64,000 bases of DNA from Nepenthes gracilis (GCA_033239525.1 BSYO01000030.1:6423119-6487118); one strand, 5' to 3'. Positions 43,101 to 56,385 are shown, numbered from the stretch's first letter. Notes: generated by a model from the sequence alone, not told the origin. Numbers and translations are program-made.

Positions 43101-43813
43101 TATTGGAGATCACTCCCGTGTGGAAGTCCTTGTGACTAAAAGACTTGGACCGAGCATATGTGTGTTAAAAGGAAGAAATTCCGGTCAACATAGTAGACCA
43201 GAACCTTTCTGAACGGTCAACTCTATCGGTCAATATGTTGATTGACAAAAATAGTGAGACGACTAACTCTGCTGAAGAAGCAGGACGGATTGCTTCAACC
43301 GGTCAACGGTGTGATTAACCGACCAATATGAGAGGACGGTCAACAAAGTTGACCGACTGAATATGGAAGGTCTGAATGACTGTCAAATCTCAAAATGTGT
43401 ACAGTTGACCTACCTGATTGGGTAGTTGATAGATGTCATTTTTGAGACTCCAAAGGCTGATCGATTTGTAGGCGCAGGTATGCGCCGCCTGCTGTAAGAT
43501 AAGGCGTGCGCATGCACACATGCAGACCTTGAAAGTTGAGTACCAAACACCAGTTGGGTTATGGTGGGGGATGCATATATATATGTGTGTATGTGTATAA
43601 GCACACTAGAGACATATGAAGGTAACAGTGAGAAAAAAATAGGAGAGAAAGTGAAAAGAAAGAGAGCGGTGGGTGAAAACAAAGTGTTGAAGTTTGTTTA
43701 CCTTTACTCTATTCTTATTTTCGCCTCCTATAATTTGTGTAGCAAATTCTCATACCTAGTGATCCTTTGTAGACTTAGTATCCCATGATTTTTCCTTATT
43801 TCTAAAGGGCTTT
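43101..43813 (+). repeat. Element E 3' LTR, truncated
   Basis: It starts TATTGGAGATCACTCCCGTG and parallels the 5' LTR with gaps up to AAAGGGCTTTCC at 43813. The last ~180 bp of the LTR (38818-39000 in the 5' copy) are missing and different DNA follows. Confidence 0.82.
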
Positions 43814-44330
43814 CCCGTTTGTGCGTCCAAGTTATCATCCCTACTTCCTTCCTCGGGATCGTCAACCCATCGCCATTAGACCCATGCTTACTTTCCCAAC
43901 CGCTAACTCGTCATCGTGTTTTCCAAAACCATTCACTGCTGATGATATCAGATCGAGTCCCATAGCGACTATAGAAGAGACACAAGTAAAGAAAACAAAA
44001 GATCTTTCTAAACTATGTCGCATTGCTGAATCCTTTTGCAGTTAATAGTATTTGACCTGTCATAGGTGAACGAGTTCAGATAGACAATATGCAGAACAAT
44101 GCCTAACCATATGCTTAAAATTGGCGGACGAGATAGATTGCAAATAGGAGGATTGGCTTCGAGGTTTAAGGCACCCGCTGTGAAAATTAGATCAGTTGTG
44201 CCTGTTTGCTCATCACCAAATCCTCGGAAAATGGCAGGCACTAGGCAGGGGGACCCTCCGAGCCATGGTGAGGTAAAGAATAGAGAAACAGAATTGAGCT
44301 CAAAGTTAGATGATCTTCATATTTAATTGG
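43814..44330 (+). other. Coding-like segment abutting the truncated Copia LTR
   Basis: Less AT-rich than its surroundings, with two adjacent open stretches in different frames: one to 44045 (Pro/Ser-rich, then SKLCRIAESFCS before double stops) and one at 44099-44326 (RLQIGGLASRFKAPAVKIRS, then a Lys/Arg/Ser-rich tail ending SKLDDLHI). I do not recognise the product. It could be a fragment of a host gene, possibly with an intron around 44040-44095, captured or exposed by the deletion that removed the LTR end. Confidence 0.35.
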
Positions 44331-47199
44331 GATACTCCATCCTAAAGCTTACAGTTTGTTCTTCGTAGTTGCGCTGAATCATAAAATTATCACTGTATGA
44401 TTTGATAATTGTGCATTTGAGTCAAGAAAATGTCCTTTAGCGTAGTGTGAGTTAAGATCGTGGATAATAACCTTTAAAAGTGGCCTGAACTCGAAGGTAG
44501 ACCACATATTTAAATTTTAAAAATATTTGATAGTAATATTATATAATAAATATTAAATATAATATAAAAATAATAAACTAATTGTTGAATACGGCCGATG
44601 ACAAATTGACCAATTATAAATCTAAATCGAGGCTTAAGTTTGGAGCGTTCAACTCTAACGGTCGGTTACTGAAAATCAGAAGATAATGATGAGTTAATAA
44701 ATAATATGATCCAAAAACGGTCAAAATGGTCATCACAATTAATGGCCAGACGATTTTCTCATTAAATTCAAACGGCAATTACATACCAAAAGTAACACCT
44801 CTCAACAATTGTGTTAAAATGGCTATCGTCAAAGACAACGGTTTCAAAGGCTAGTTGGATAAGAACACTGATTATAAATATAATTCCTTCTAAACTGAGG
44901 GGAGAGAGGGAAAAAAATCCAAAAAGAAAAAAAGATACTCAAGCAATTGAGTGTACTAAGTACAGTAAAATCTTCCCAATTCATACTTATCCTTATTCTC
45001 TTTCTATTTTAGTATTTTATTTTTCGTCTTTCAATTTAAAAAGAAAGATCAGTAATTTAAATATAAAAGGATATACCAAAGTGTAAGTTTTATGTGCATC
45101 TTACATCTCATTTATTTTATTGTGATCGCAGGATAATGATTTAAAATTATGAAAGTCGGAGCGGACAATATCAGACATTCTAGAGGAATAACTCTGCTCT
45201 CTAACTCGTATGTTAAGTCTATGGGACATATTACCAATTATTTAGTTAGTATTTTTTAAATTTAAATATATAATGTTAACTTTTTAAAATTCAATGGTAT
45301 AGGAAAGAGGATTGCCTCTGGATTTGATGCAATAAGGTGGATATAATTTTTCTTCTTTTCCTTTCAAAATTTTATTTTACTATAAAAATTAAATTAAACA
45401 AAATTGTTTATATAACTGACCAAATTAAATATGTAATACTGAATTTAATGTGTATAATAGAATTAAATTTCTACTTGGAAGATTTTGAGTCGGGCTCTTA
45501 AACTTCCTAACCCAAATTTTACACACTACAAATCAGAATAAGAGTTTTAGAGGACTTTGAAATTGTTCTCAGTTTATCTTCAATTGGTCAAGTTAAATTT
45601 TTAGGGTCTAACAATTGAGCATAGGGAGAGAGGGTGGAAATTGAGAGAGTCAAAAAATTAAGGATTAGGCTTTGTATTTTAAAAGTATTTTAAAGGATAA
45701 ATTTCAAGCCTCTTTTTGTGTAAGCTAAGTATTGTAAGCTTAAATCTTAAATGCTGAGTTGATCTGCCAAAGACCAAAATACTCTAAGGCTGAGTACATA
45801 ATTTCTTTATCTTAAATTTCAATCATTCAATTCTCTTCTTATTATAAAGAGGCTAATATTTATAGCGGCTTAAAAACCATTGATGGCTATCTCATAGAGG
45901 GGTTACAAACCATGACCCAACCCAAGAGCAGGATTGGTTGTTGATGTTCAAGTCACAAGCCACCACACAAGTTTTGGGTCTTATGTTATGGTAAGTGCTA
46001 CTTGTGCTAGACATATCAATCATGCATAGTCGAAGAATGATTGGCTATAGTATAAAATATCAACTAAGTATAGGGAGTTGGTCAGTTGTTTAACAAATTA
46101 ACTTGTTATCATTTAACCTGCTTATTTTGTTTGACATTGACCACTACTTGGGATATATTTTTGACCTAAAATTTTAATTGTCTAATAATTTGACTGACTA
46201 GCTTGAGTTCAATGAGTTTTGGTTGGGCTTTGGTTGCCAAAATTCTTACAAAGTCCTAATCGATTGGGTCACTTTTGGGCCTGTTCTTGCTGGTCTATGC
46301 TAATCAATTATGGGCATCCCTTGTATCAATTGGTAAGGCTGATGGATGTGGATCATATTACAATTTAGCTAGGCCGAAAAATTGGCCCAGCCTTGAAGTT
46401 TGAAATCTTTCAAGGATGCAAAAATGGGTCCACGTCAGCCTACTCTTTTCAACAAATTAGGTGCTCCTTTTCAGTAAAAGATGACCTCTTCAAATCATAT
46501 CATGTCATGATGATTCTATCGTGTTTTAATTGCTTTAGATGGTAGAGATTTTCTCCATTGGATTTGCATAAAAACTGATCAGGTTTGTTAACCAACAAGC
46601 ATCGTTTTCAGCTTACCTTACAGCCTATAAAATGGATAAATTCATCTGCAATTCTATTCACTTAGTGCCTATGGTTTTTACCATAAATGAAGCTAGCAAG
46701 GTTTTCTCAATCTCCCTTTATTTGGAAGATCGTTCACCTTAGTCGGAAGAGAAACATAGGATACACTCTGAAGGTGTTTTGAGGGGTGTTGGTATTAAAG
46801 ACTATTGTGCTTTTTTTCTATTAGCTAGGGAACCGCTTTGATTTTCTTGTTTTAGGTGGCTTCACCTGCTGGACTACACAGTTTGAACAGTGCTAGAAGG
46901 CTGTAGATGGCCAAATGTCCTATCTTATTATTCAACTCATCTCTATGAGAAGGTTTTGCAAACTAAGAGGTAGCCCCCATCATACCAATATATTTAATTC
47001 CCATGGCTAGTAGGGATAATTGTGTCACCAAGGACCAGCTACTTATTCATCTGCCTCTGACAGTGATCGAAGTTTTAGTCTGTTGGCTAATTGGGTCCTT
47101 AAAACAGTTTGGAAGGTCAAAACACCTCTTTGGTGGTGTTCTTGGTCATGATGTGACATCATGGGATATTTCAATGAAGGGATACAAGGTTGACATGTA
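44331..47199. other. AT-rich region without recognised genes
   Basis: Nothing here supports a gene. The stretch 44584-45200 (starting TGTTGAATACGGCCGATG, with a purine-rich GAGGGGAGAGAGGG and a TTGTGTTAAAAT run) has a solo-LTR look but I could not pair it with anything. 46600-47200 may be a remnant of the element that includes 48340-50180. Confidence 0.35.
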
Positions 47200-47525
47200 G
47201 TTGATGATTCCTATACTCAATGTAGGTGAGGAGGATTCGATCATAGTGATTCCTATTCCGAGTGTGAGCATTAGAGGAATCAATCATAATGATTCTTATA
47301 CCTAATTTTTTGGAGGGAACAAGCATAATGATTCCTATATCACAGGGCATTGGAGTGATAAAGCATAGCAATTCCTGCACCCAGTGTGGGCATTGGAAGG
47401 ATCAAGCATATCAATTCCTAATGTTTCCAATACCTAATGTGGACATTGAGCTTAAACACTCCGATACCTAGGTTACTTGGAGAGAAGTAGGTTGGAGTAT
47501 ATCCTATACCCAATGTGGGTGGAAA
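47200..47525 (+). repeat. Degenerate minisatellite, about 39-48-bp units
   Basis: About seven units follow the pattern (A/T)(A/G)TGATTCCTATACCCAGTGTGGGCATTGGAGG..ATCAAGCATA. Units vary in length and sequence. Confidence 0.75.
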
Positions 47526-48339
47526 GAAATGCTCATGTACATAGTACTTGCGCACCCATAATGGCAATGTCTTGCAAGATCATTTATGGTTGCATGTCAA
47601 ACCTACTTGTATTAACTACGTTATAGTAGTTACTTAGCTGTTGGAGACAAGAGTGCATGGCCATTGGTTCATAGTCATAAAATAAGATCCAATGAGATTA
47701 TTAAGATATTTAAAATAGTAGTGATTTCTATTGAGATAAGTTTAATAAAACCTATATTCCTATTAATATTTGAATTATATGGAATCCTAGTTGCATTTAT
47801 GGTATTTCAGATTTGATGGTAACCTCCTTGATAGTTTATCGTTGTAGCATCCTTGAGTTATGATTACAATGTGGCATAAAATCTTGGATAAAATGCAGTT
47901 GATTATTATGATATTGTTATTACTCTTACATATTTTGATATTATTATCCTAGATAATTAATACTTTTTTATTATTGATTATATTATTTATTGAGCGTTTA
48001 ATTCACCTTTATATTTTATTGGTTCTAGAGTAGTGTGGATGGTAGAACTAGTCGGTGATTGGGGCATTTGCCAAGGAGCTTGTAGGTAGAGAATGTCAAA
48101 GTCTAATTATCTTATGTTGAGCATGGAAAGGCTTCACTTTCCTAGATGTTGTTATTTCGGTGTCACATCCATTAGTATTTTGGGTTTACTTTGTCATTAG
48201 TCCCTTGATATTTATGATTTAAACATTTATTATTGGTACTTTATTTATGATCTTTAGTTATGATTGGAGGTTCTATGTGCTCAATCTGGGCTGGGTTCAT
48301 AGGTTTTGAGTTTGGGTTGCCACATGTGTACTCTATGAT
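47526..48339. other. AT-rich stretch
   Basis: No gene or clear repeat recognised. Confidence 0.4.
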
Positions 48340-50180
48340 AAGACTCATATTGATTTGGAAACCAAGTATACTCAAACCAAGAAGACAGTGTTGGCCTTAG
48401 CATTCACTACAAAGAAACTCCAACCCATTTTCCAAGCTCTCATAATAGTTGTTTTAATTGACCAACCTCTCAAAAAAATCCATCAGAAGAAGAAAATATA
48501 CTTACACTTAAAAAATTGGTCAATCAAATTATGAGAGTTTAATATTGAGTTTCAAGACCAATCCTCAGTAAATGGCTAGGCTTTGACAAGCATTGCTGTC
48601 AAAATGACAACCTGAAAATCAAAAGAGCAAACTAAAGAATTCTTGAGGGCTCCCCTTGACATGACACTATTTTAGTGGACCCTTCACTTGGATGGGGTGT
48701 CATGTTAAGTACCTAGAAGAGCGGGAGCGATCCTAAAGTCTCCTAAAGGTGTCAAGCTCAAATACATAGCAATGTTTGGGTTCACAATAACTAATAATGT
48801 GGTCGAGTATAAGACTTTGTTAACCAACCTAAAATTGAAAAGTGAGTGTTCAATTAAAAACCTAACCATATATAATGACTTTGAATTAGTGGACAATCTA
48901 ATATTAGCCAACTTCAAGCCCAATTGCCTTGATTTTGCAAAGTACTTTAGCAAGGCCCATACTCTCCTGTCAAACCTTGGTAAATACAAGATTGTTTATA
49001 TCCTAAGAGCAAATAGTTGGAAACCCAATCTCCTCTCAGAGATGGTGATATCAGGTTACCTAGAGCACCACACCTAGGATATACAAGAGGTTCTCTAGAG
49101 AACTAGTAATCAAGAACAAGATGAATTTTTCCAAGTTTATGACGAAATATATTGGATGAGTCCTTATTTGGAGTACCTTCAATCTAACAAACTATTAGAT
49201 GATCAAATATATGCCAAATGATTATGAAAGCACAATCTTGTACATGATTATGGACAAGTCATTATACCATAGCATTTATTTTGCAACTTAGATGAGTTGT
49301 CTATCGCAAGGGTTATTTTATACCTTACATCTGTTTTCTGACTTAGTAGAGGTTATCTATGCACTAATAAAAGTGCATCTCCACATTTAAATGGCACACA
49401 TTGGGAGAAGGAACAATGCTTTTAAAATAATGAGGCAAGGATGTTATTAGCCAATCATAAAATGGGACACCATAGAGTTTGTTTGGAAGTGCTTCAATTG
49501 CTAGATTCATGGATGCATCCTAAAACGACAACCAACAAAACTCAAGATCGTAATGCAATGGGGGTTTGACATATTGTATCTTTTTTCGTGGCAACCAGGA
49601 AGTAGAAGTTTGTCATGATGGGTATCGATTACATCACTAAGTAGATGAAGGTCTCCCTATTAAGCAAGACTATGGAACAAAATGCTACCGAGTTCCTATA
49701 ATAAAGCATTATCTGAAAGTTTTAAATTCTAGAAGCTATAGTCACCAATAATGGCCCACCTTTCTCATAAAAGATTCATAAAGTACTTTCTAGGTCAAGC
49801 TATTCTAGTTTATACATCAATTTCACATCCTCAGAAGAATAGCCAAAAAAGGTATCCAATTAGACAATCACTAGTGGGATAAAAGCCACGTTGGATAAGG
49901 TTAAAGGGGCCTGAGTGGATGAATTCCCCTTAGTACTCTTAGTGTATTGGATAACACTGAGAGAGACCACTTGGAAAACACCTTATAGACTATGCTTTGG
50001 AATAGAGGTGGTGATCTTGATGGAGATAGGCTCAACAATTTACTGGGTAACAAACTTTAATCAGGAGCAAATATGGGATCTTAAACCTAGAACGCGTGAA
50101 TCAAATCAAATCGACAACATGAAAACTCAAATCATAGATATTAATCATAAATATCAAACTCCTAAAACCATGAGGTAACA
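48340..50180 (+). pseudogene. Element F: very degenerate Ty3/Gypsy pol (RNase H to integrase)
   Basis: Scattered words in Gypsy order. KKTVLALAFTTKKLQPIFQA-like at 48380-48440 and LIDQPLKKI near 48460 come from Ty3-type RNase H. FTITNNVVEYKTLLTNLKLK at 48780-48840 and NDFELVDN at 48873-48896 come from the archaeal-type second RNase H. KIMRQGCY and WGFDILYLF (49425-49580) are integrase zinc/core start. LLVYWITLRETTWKTPYRLC near 49930-49995 is the integrase core end. The paired RNase H blocks suggest a Tat-like ancestor. No LTRs recognised; far older than A-D. Confidence 0.75.
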
Positions 50181-50989
50181 TAAATGTCCTTGTCCAAACC
50201 AAAACTTAAGGGAATGCAATTCTATAATAATATCCAACTACTATCCAATAATGTAAAACACCTCCCATCACTCAATATGAAAAATGGCTAGATTATAGAA
50301 TCGTCTCCCTTTGTAAGCTCCTCGGCAAAAGTACGATCTTCAAATAGCTACTAACATGCCCTACTATGGAACCAATAATATGCAAGTGAGCTAAAAGCCC
50401 AAAAAATAATATAATCAACAATAATAGTAAGTCAAAACAATCAAATAAATAATATAAATATAAGAATGAATAACATTAATATCATAACAATAGTCCACAC
50501 TCTATCTAAAAGTCTATGCCTCATCATAACAACTCAAGAACGCTACACAGATCGAGCGTCAGGGGGTTTCGACTAAATCCAAATACAATAAATACAATTG
50601 GGATTTAAAAATTTGAATATCAGTAAGAGTATAGGTTTCTCTGACCCTGAATACCATGAATGTAATGAAGATTTCATAAAATCTGAATATCAATATAGAT
50701 TTCACCGAACCTGAATTAGTAGAGGTCATTATTAGAAGAGTTATCTTAACAATTTCCTTATATTTTATTCTATCCCTGTAAATCAAAGAACATGCAATCC
50801 TACCACCAATGGCTATGTAATTACTTTGACGTAATCAATACTTATAAATTTGACATGTGATCATGACTGTTCTCCTAAAACTTTACCACTATAGGTGAGC
50901 AAATACCATTTACATGAGTACTCCCTTTACAGGGGTATTAGAGTGTCTATGATTGTATCCACTATGCCCACAAAAGGTAAGCACATACA

Positions 50990-51125
50990 GGGTGTAGGAT
51001 ATACTATACTAGTATCCTTGAGGATTACATAAGGCCCATGTCCACATAAGGTCTACTATACTCCATACTTGAATCCTCAAGACTCACATAGGGTCCCTGC
51101 CCATGTAGGATATACTAGTATCGTA
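50990..51125 (+). repeat. Short tandem repeat, about 60-bp units
   Basis: Two to three diverged units share TGTAGGATATACTA(TA)CTAGTATC, CCTTGAGGATTACATA(A/G)GG and CC(A/T)GTCCACATA. Confidence 0.55.
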
Positions 51126-52939
51126 ATACATGTCATTACGATATCCTTTAATATCCCTCCATATGCTACTCACAGAGTTATAAATATTCCTCTAAGAGTT
51201 ATTAACCTTAATTCATTAAAATATAGATAAAATATCAAATAATTTTATACTAAATTAAAGTTTCTTAGGTTTTATATTTCTTAATATTGTAATATTTTCA
51301 TTATGAAAATCATAGTCTCTCCTTTATCCAACCATAGATACCACACATCCAAAGATAACACAATGAAAGGAGATCATCAATAAGGACAAGAGAACATCTA
51401 CCTAAATATATTAAGTACTTAACAAGTGGCGCCCTGCTCAGCCCAATATTGTTTGATGCCTTCAACATAATACAAAAATAACTGTTCTAGACCTCACAAC
51501 TAAGGTCTATACCAAAGCATCATTTTGTTCCACTAGCATTTGAATGTGAACTCGAACATTGCTTGTTTGTTGGCCACTACTATCAAGCGGGCCACCATCT
51601 AATGGTACAATCTTATTATCTATGCCACTATGGCCATTAGAACAAGTAAAGAGCCTTAACCATTACCATCAACCCAAAATTTCTAAAATATGTCCCAATT
51701 CACATCTGGCATTCGAATTCTACCTCTCACGGCACTTCGAACATCATATTTATCTTATATAATAAGTGAATAATTCCCATGAAATTGTACGTATAAGGCT
51801 CCTAATCCACCCAAAATATATCAACTAAGATATATGCTCAATATCACATGATCAAGCCTATAGATCGATAGATCTACCTCAAACTAGGCCCTAGCATTCA
51901 AATGTGGCCCCAAACATTGATTAAATGTCTAATCAATCAGCTCATAGATCCACAAATTTATGCAATAAAGGAATTTAATATGAATTTAAAAGGTCTCTAT
52001 CATAAAGTACTCTATATTTTGGCCACTATGATAATATGTCCAACTCTCTAGATCTATTAACATAAGTTACTCTAATCATTAGAGGCCATATGGATCTGCA
52101 TAATTCTATATGCTAGACATGAAAAATAACATTTTTACATTTCATTAGAGCTCCTGAATCCACAGCATAAGGGATTTTTTGTCCCAATTCTTAGATCCAC
52201 TTATAAATGTTATTACAAACATTAAGAGGCATAAGGATCCATATAAAAGACAAGCATGCAATAATATAATCTAGCACCTTGACCTGTAACACCAAGCCAC
52301 GGCCAAAGGATGACTCTTATTCAACTTCTAGATCCATCCATATAAAATGCTCTAAACATTAGGAGACTTTAGATCTACATCACAAGATAATGTAAGCATG
52401 CAAAATTTACATTTTACTCTTAGTAAGCTCCCCTCAAGCCCATGACCTACCTACTTTCATGCCATGAAATTACAATTGGACCATTAGTTCAAGATCTTAT
52501 TTTTTTATACTTTAAATAGGCAAATCACCAAAGTAACTCAAAAAACATTTGATATCCTATTGAAAATGACATAACATGGACTAGGAGTTGAATAAATGTT
52601 CCATACATCATGATAGGAGGCATGAAAATTGTAGTTTTGGCACAAGATGTAAAGAGAGTCACAATGACATCATTTTTATAAAATTAGATAATTTTTCTCA
52701 CGGGATTCAAATTAGAGACTTTTGAAGTGATATCATATGTCCCCCCCTTCAACGTATTAGATTCAATTTCAATCATTTGGAATAAAGTCCAATAAAACAA
52801 AATAATAAGATTGTCCAATAAAGGTAAAGAGTTTTCCTGCCTTAATTTTTTACCTTCAATAATAAAATCAAGTACAAACGGCCTATGAGATCACAAGTAT
52901 GACTTTCTCCTCATAGGGAAGGCACAAAACTTCTTCCTC

Positions 52940-52982
52940 TCCATTCTTCTTCTTCTTCTATTTCTTCTTCTTCTTCTTCCTC
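52940..52982 (+). repeat. (CTT)n microsatellite
   Basis: Interrupted TTC/CTT trinucleotide run; on the minus strand it makes a false glutamate-rich reading frame. Confidence 0.9.
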
Positions 52983-53744
52983 AAATGGGGGCGCCATACA
53001 AGCAAGGTGGAAAGAGATAAGAGCAACTATGATTTCTAACGCTATATTTCTTAACTTTTCTTCCTTTTCCTCTCTTCCTCTCGTGGTTGAAAGGGAGAAT
53101 AGGACTGCTAACACGTTCCCCTAACAATTCATAGAATGAAGATAGAATGAGGGGAGAACAGTTAAGGGAGATAGCCAGGTTAAATTTTAGAAAAGGGAGG
53201 GAATTTGTGTTTTCATTTAGTTTCCAAGGGGGCCGGCCATCAAGCTCAAATTAGCTAACAAATTATCCTTTCCAGCTTTAAAATCAGCTGAATATACAAG
53301 GGGGTGGCTGAAAAGAGGGGAAGAGGCACGACCATGCATAGAGAAGATTAGTGTTAAATTTGGGTTCTGGGATATAGGGTTTTGAACTTTTTAAATTTTA
53401 TTTTTTTTGTGCATTATTTTAATTAATTTTTGACTTGTAACCGCTCCAAATTGTATTTGTTATTTTCATAATAAATTCTAACTAATAAAATAATATATTA
53501 AAAATAATATTTACTATTATTAAATAAATTACCGAAATGATTTCCAGTCAACTTCTCGATTATAACTCATCCAATCTCTTTATAAAATTAGACTAGGCCT
53601 AAATACAAAGATTCAAATCCAAATAATATCACGTGCACATTATTTTTTTCAATTAATAATTTCAAGTGATTATAAGTCCTATCGATCTAAAACGAAAATA
53701 CCGAGATATTACAGCAATGGCTTTTGCAATCTTGACGTATCTTT

Positions 53745-53915
53745 AACCATGTCAGCATTCAAGGTAATGTCTGATAGGCTAACTGTAAGTATAGGTCTTT
53801 GCCTTGTTTATGGCTGGTTAGTAGAGGAGAATGTGCTATGTAATCTTTTAGCTCCTGGATGGTTTGGTAGCACTCATCTATCCATCGAAACTTGATACAA
53901 GGAAGGCCACGTAAG
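53745..53915 (-). pseudogene. Gypsy pol scrap (RT-RNase H junction)
   Basis: The minus strand encodes IKFRWIDECYQTIQELKDYI, AHSPLLTSHKQGKDLYLQLA, which is the RT/RNase H connection block seen intact in element A (FKWNEECDETFGELKTYLSS) and D. Only about 55 codons are recognisable; it is isolated in AT-rich DNA. Confidence 0.75.
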
Positions 53916-55287
53916 AAAGAGGAAGAAAGAAGAAAAAAGAGAAAAATGAGGAATAAATAAGAGAAGAGTAAAAATGGAGAAGTAGAGATTACCATATAGA
54001 ATGAAAGATAATCACAATTTTATAATATTAATTAAACTCATTAATATTTATTCAAATAATAAAATTAGGATCATTATATAAAAGTACCCGATTACTATGT
54101 TAATTAGAAAACGGATGTCATTTTCTAATAGATGATGCTTTAAAATAAAAAAATAAAATAAAGTATATATTATTTCTAAAATATTTTAGGCTATCAAAAT
54201 TATAAAACTTTAAAAATTTTTAAAATATTACAAATTATGAAAATAAATTAATAATCAAAGTAAAATAAAAATAATTTTTTTTCTAATATCTTTGGAATGT
54301 CTACTTTAACTTTCAAGGGATGATAGAGAGATAATCTTATCAAGTAACACCCTTGTCATCAATCTTTCAACCATAAACTAAATGGTTGTGCAGCCCTCCT
54401 TTCAAATTTGTAAATATGTGTGAGTAGTAATTTAAATCTGACAGGTCCACCAATTCCTCTAAATTGAGTGGAATTTGAATGTCATGACAGTCGATCTTAT
54501 TGACTTTGATGAAACTCCAAAAGGTTTAGTTCTAGTTATCAGAATTTCTCTCTAGAAATCTAAGCACACTTTGAATCCAATCGTCCAACCTAATGAATAA
54601 GGAAGTGTTGAACATTTTTATCCTTAGTAAACACAATTTACTCATATATAATAGCATCAATTTTATCTTTGCATATTAATATAGACGATAATTGTGTCAG
54701 AGTGGATAAAATTTTAATATTTGACATATTTAAGGGAATTATAAATGGATCCTCTGGTTGGTTGAAATTACATTTATAAGCAATTAAATCTTTGATATTA
54801 AAAATATGATGAAAACAAATGCAATATCAATAATGTATGAATTTAGTTAATCCACTGTAAAATTTTTAATTAATTAGCACTATATGCCTGTGATTTAGAA
54901 ACAGGCTCTTGTAGGCATCTCTCTTGTCTAATTCAAACCATCATATAATCTTCAAAATTAAATTTAACCTATCTTTTATATACATCAACTCAAAGTTTAT
55001 ATAATGCATTATTTTCTTTCAAAAATTTAATAATTTTAATAAGTCAATCTTGTAGGTGCCGTATATAAGTTTTAGTCAATATGAACATATTAACTTGTTG
55101 AGACATTGAGATAAAATCTAATGGCTTTTTAGGTTTCAAACCATGCATAAGTTTGAATAGACTTATATGTCTATAAACTTATTAATAGAGTTATTATATA
55201 CAAATCAAGCTATAACATAATATTTTTATCAATTAAATTGAAATTATTTATTATTTTGGGTAATTTGGACATGAAAAAAATTAATTT
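53916..55287. other. AT-rich stretch left of element D
   Basis: No gene recognised. It includes purine-rich tracts at 53920-53950. Confidence 0.4.
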
Positions 55288-56366
55288 TGATGGGTATGCT
55301 GTAGTTCGGTTAGCCCAATAGTCAAAGAAGGTCCAAATCCTGAAAGGCCCTAACGCGCGCCCAACGGTCAACACCAACGTTGACCGACTAAGGCCTCAAA
55401 AGGGCGGCCAACTTGCGCTTCAAGACGGCCAACCCATGCGTTGATCGTGAAATCAATTCTATAATGTAACAAGGTAAAAAATAAAAAGGCTTTTCACGGG
55501 ACTGGCCCACTTGGCCCCACGCTCTAGCTGGCGGTTAGCAATGGCTCCTTTCCTAACTTTGCGTCTTCCATAAACCCAACCAACTCCAAAAAAAGATATT
55601 GACAAGATCGTCGCCTTTCCCATAAGGAAGGCGCCAGATCTTGCTAATTCCTGCCAACTGGAGCCTTCCAACGGTAATATACACGAAAGGAAGGTAGGAA
55701 ATTTGGAAAGCCGTTACCCGCCAGAGAAGGAAGCAATCCCAACTAATTAGGCAACTCGTGCCTTCATCACAAGAAAGGCTGCCTAAACATGGCGCAGGGA
55801 ATCACACATTCCAACTAAGGAAGATCACCCTGCCGCCATTAAAATGAGCCATAGAGTCCTCACTCAGGATACGCCCTCTATTATGCCTTCTACCACGCTT
55901 GAATTGCTACGCTTTCTACCACACAGACATACGACTCTCTACTACATGAAAAATCATACGCTCTCAACTACGCATTTTTGGAGGATTTCGTACTCCCTCT
56001 CTCTCTGTGAACGCTCTGAGAGAAAGAACACAAACAAAGGCATACATGCGCTCTTCTTGTTGACAGGCGCCTATTGCATTCACCCACCATCCAGATTCAA
56101 GAGACGGCATTGCCTCTCTTTAATCTAGAAACCCACGCACTCTCACACTCACCATCTCAATTCTCATTTTCAGTTACCTTCCAAGATTTCGAAGGTTGTT
56201 TACTGACTTGAGCGTTAGAGTATTTTCAATGGGATAACTTTTCGCCTACACACTGACCTCCTATTAGTTTTAGTGGTGTGTAGGATCCAAACTCGGTGAA
56301 CGGAGCCAGAACCAGACAAGCAGATCAGCCCGAATCTATTTAAAGTTTGGATCCAAGGACGCATCA
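55288..56366 (+). repeat. Element D 5' LTR
   Basis: 1079 bp from TGATGGGTATGCTGTAGTTC to CCAAGGACGCATCA. The inner edge is fixed by the primer site. The left flank is AATTT. The TATA box conserved in B and C is not evident (ATTAAAATGAGCC at the equivalent place). Confidence 0.87.
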
Positions 56367-56367
56367 T

Positions 56368-56385
56368 TGGCACCGTCTGTGGAAA
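56368..56385 (+). other. Element D primer-binding site
   Basis: TGGCACCGTCTGTGGAAA directly after the 5' LTR, close to that of element A. Confidence 0.65.

Larger units (their letters stand above)
37874..43813 (+). mobile_element. Element E: decayed Ty1/Copia (Tork/Tnt1-like) retrotransposon
   Basis: The 5' LTR (37874-39000), an initiator-tRNA-Met-type primer site, gag, protease, integrase, RT and RNase H in Copia order, a purine tract and a truncated 3' LTR (43101-43813) are all recognisable on the plus strand. Motif wording throughout is closest to the Tork/Tnt1-like lineage. There are dozens of stops and frameshifts, and an extra LTR-like piece inside gag. No target duplication can be found because the 3' LTR end is missing. 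Confidence 0.9.
50181..53744. other. AT-rich region without recognised genes
   Basis: No coding frame is convincing. It includes a short tandem repeat at 50990-51125 and a CTT microsatellite at 52940-52982. Recurring words such as AGATCCAC(A/T)TA (51950, 52195, 52335) hint at an old internally repetitive element, not resolved. Confidence 0.4.

Noticed and set aside
37874..43813. Element E as an endogenous pararetrovirus
   Set aside because: Domain order protease-integrase-RT-RNase H and two LTRs identify Ty1/Copia; there is no movement protein and an integrase is present.
44584..45200. Solo LTR
   Set aside because: It has LTR-like words at its start and a purine-rich middle, but no partner, no definable end and no target duplication.
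52911..53114. 67-residue minus-strand frame with a run of glutamates
   Set aside because: The Glu run is the translation of a (CTT)n microsatellite; nothing else supports a gene.
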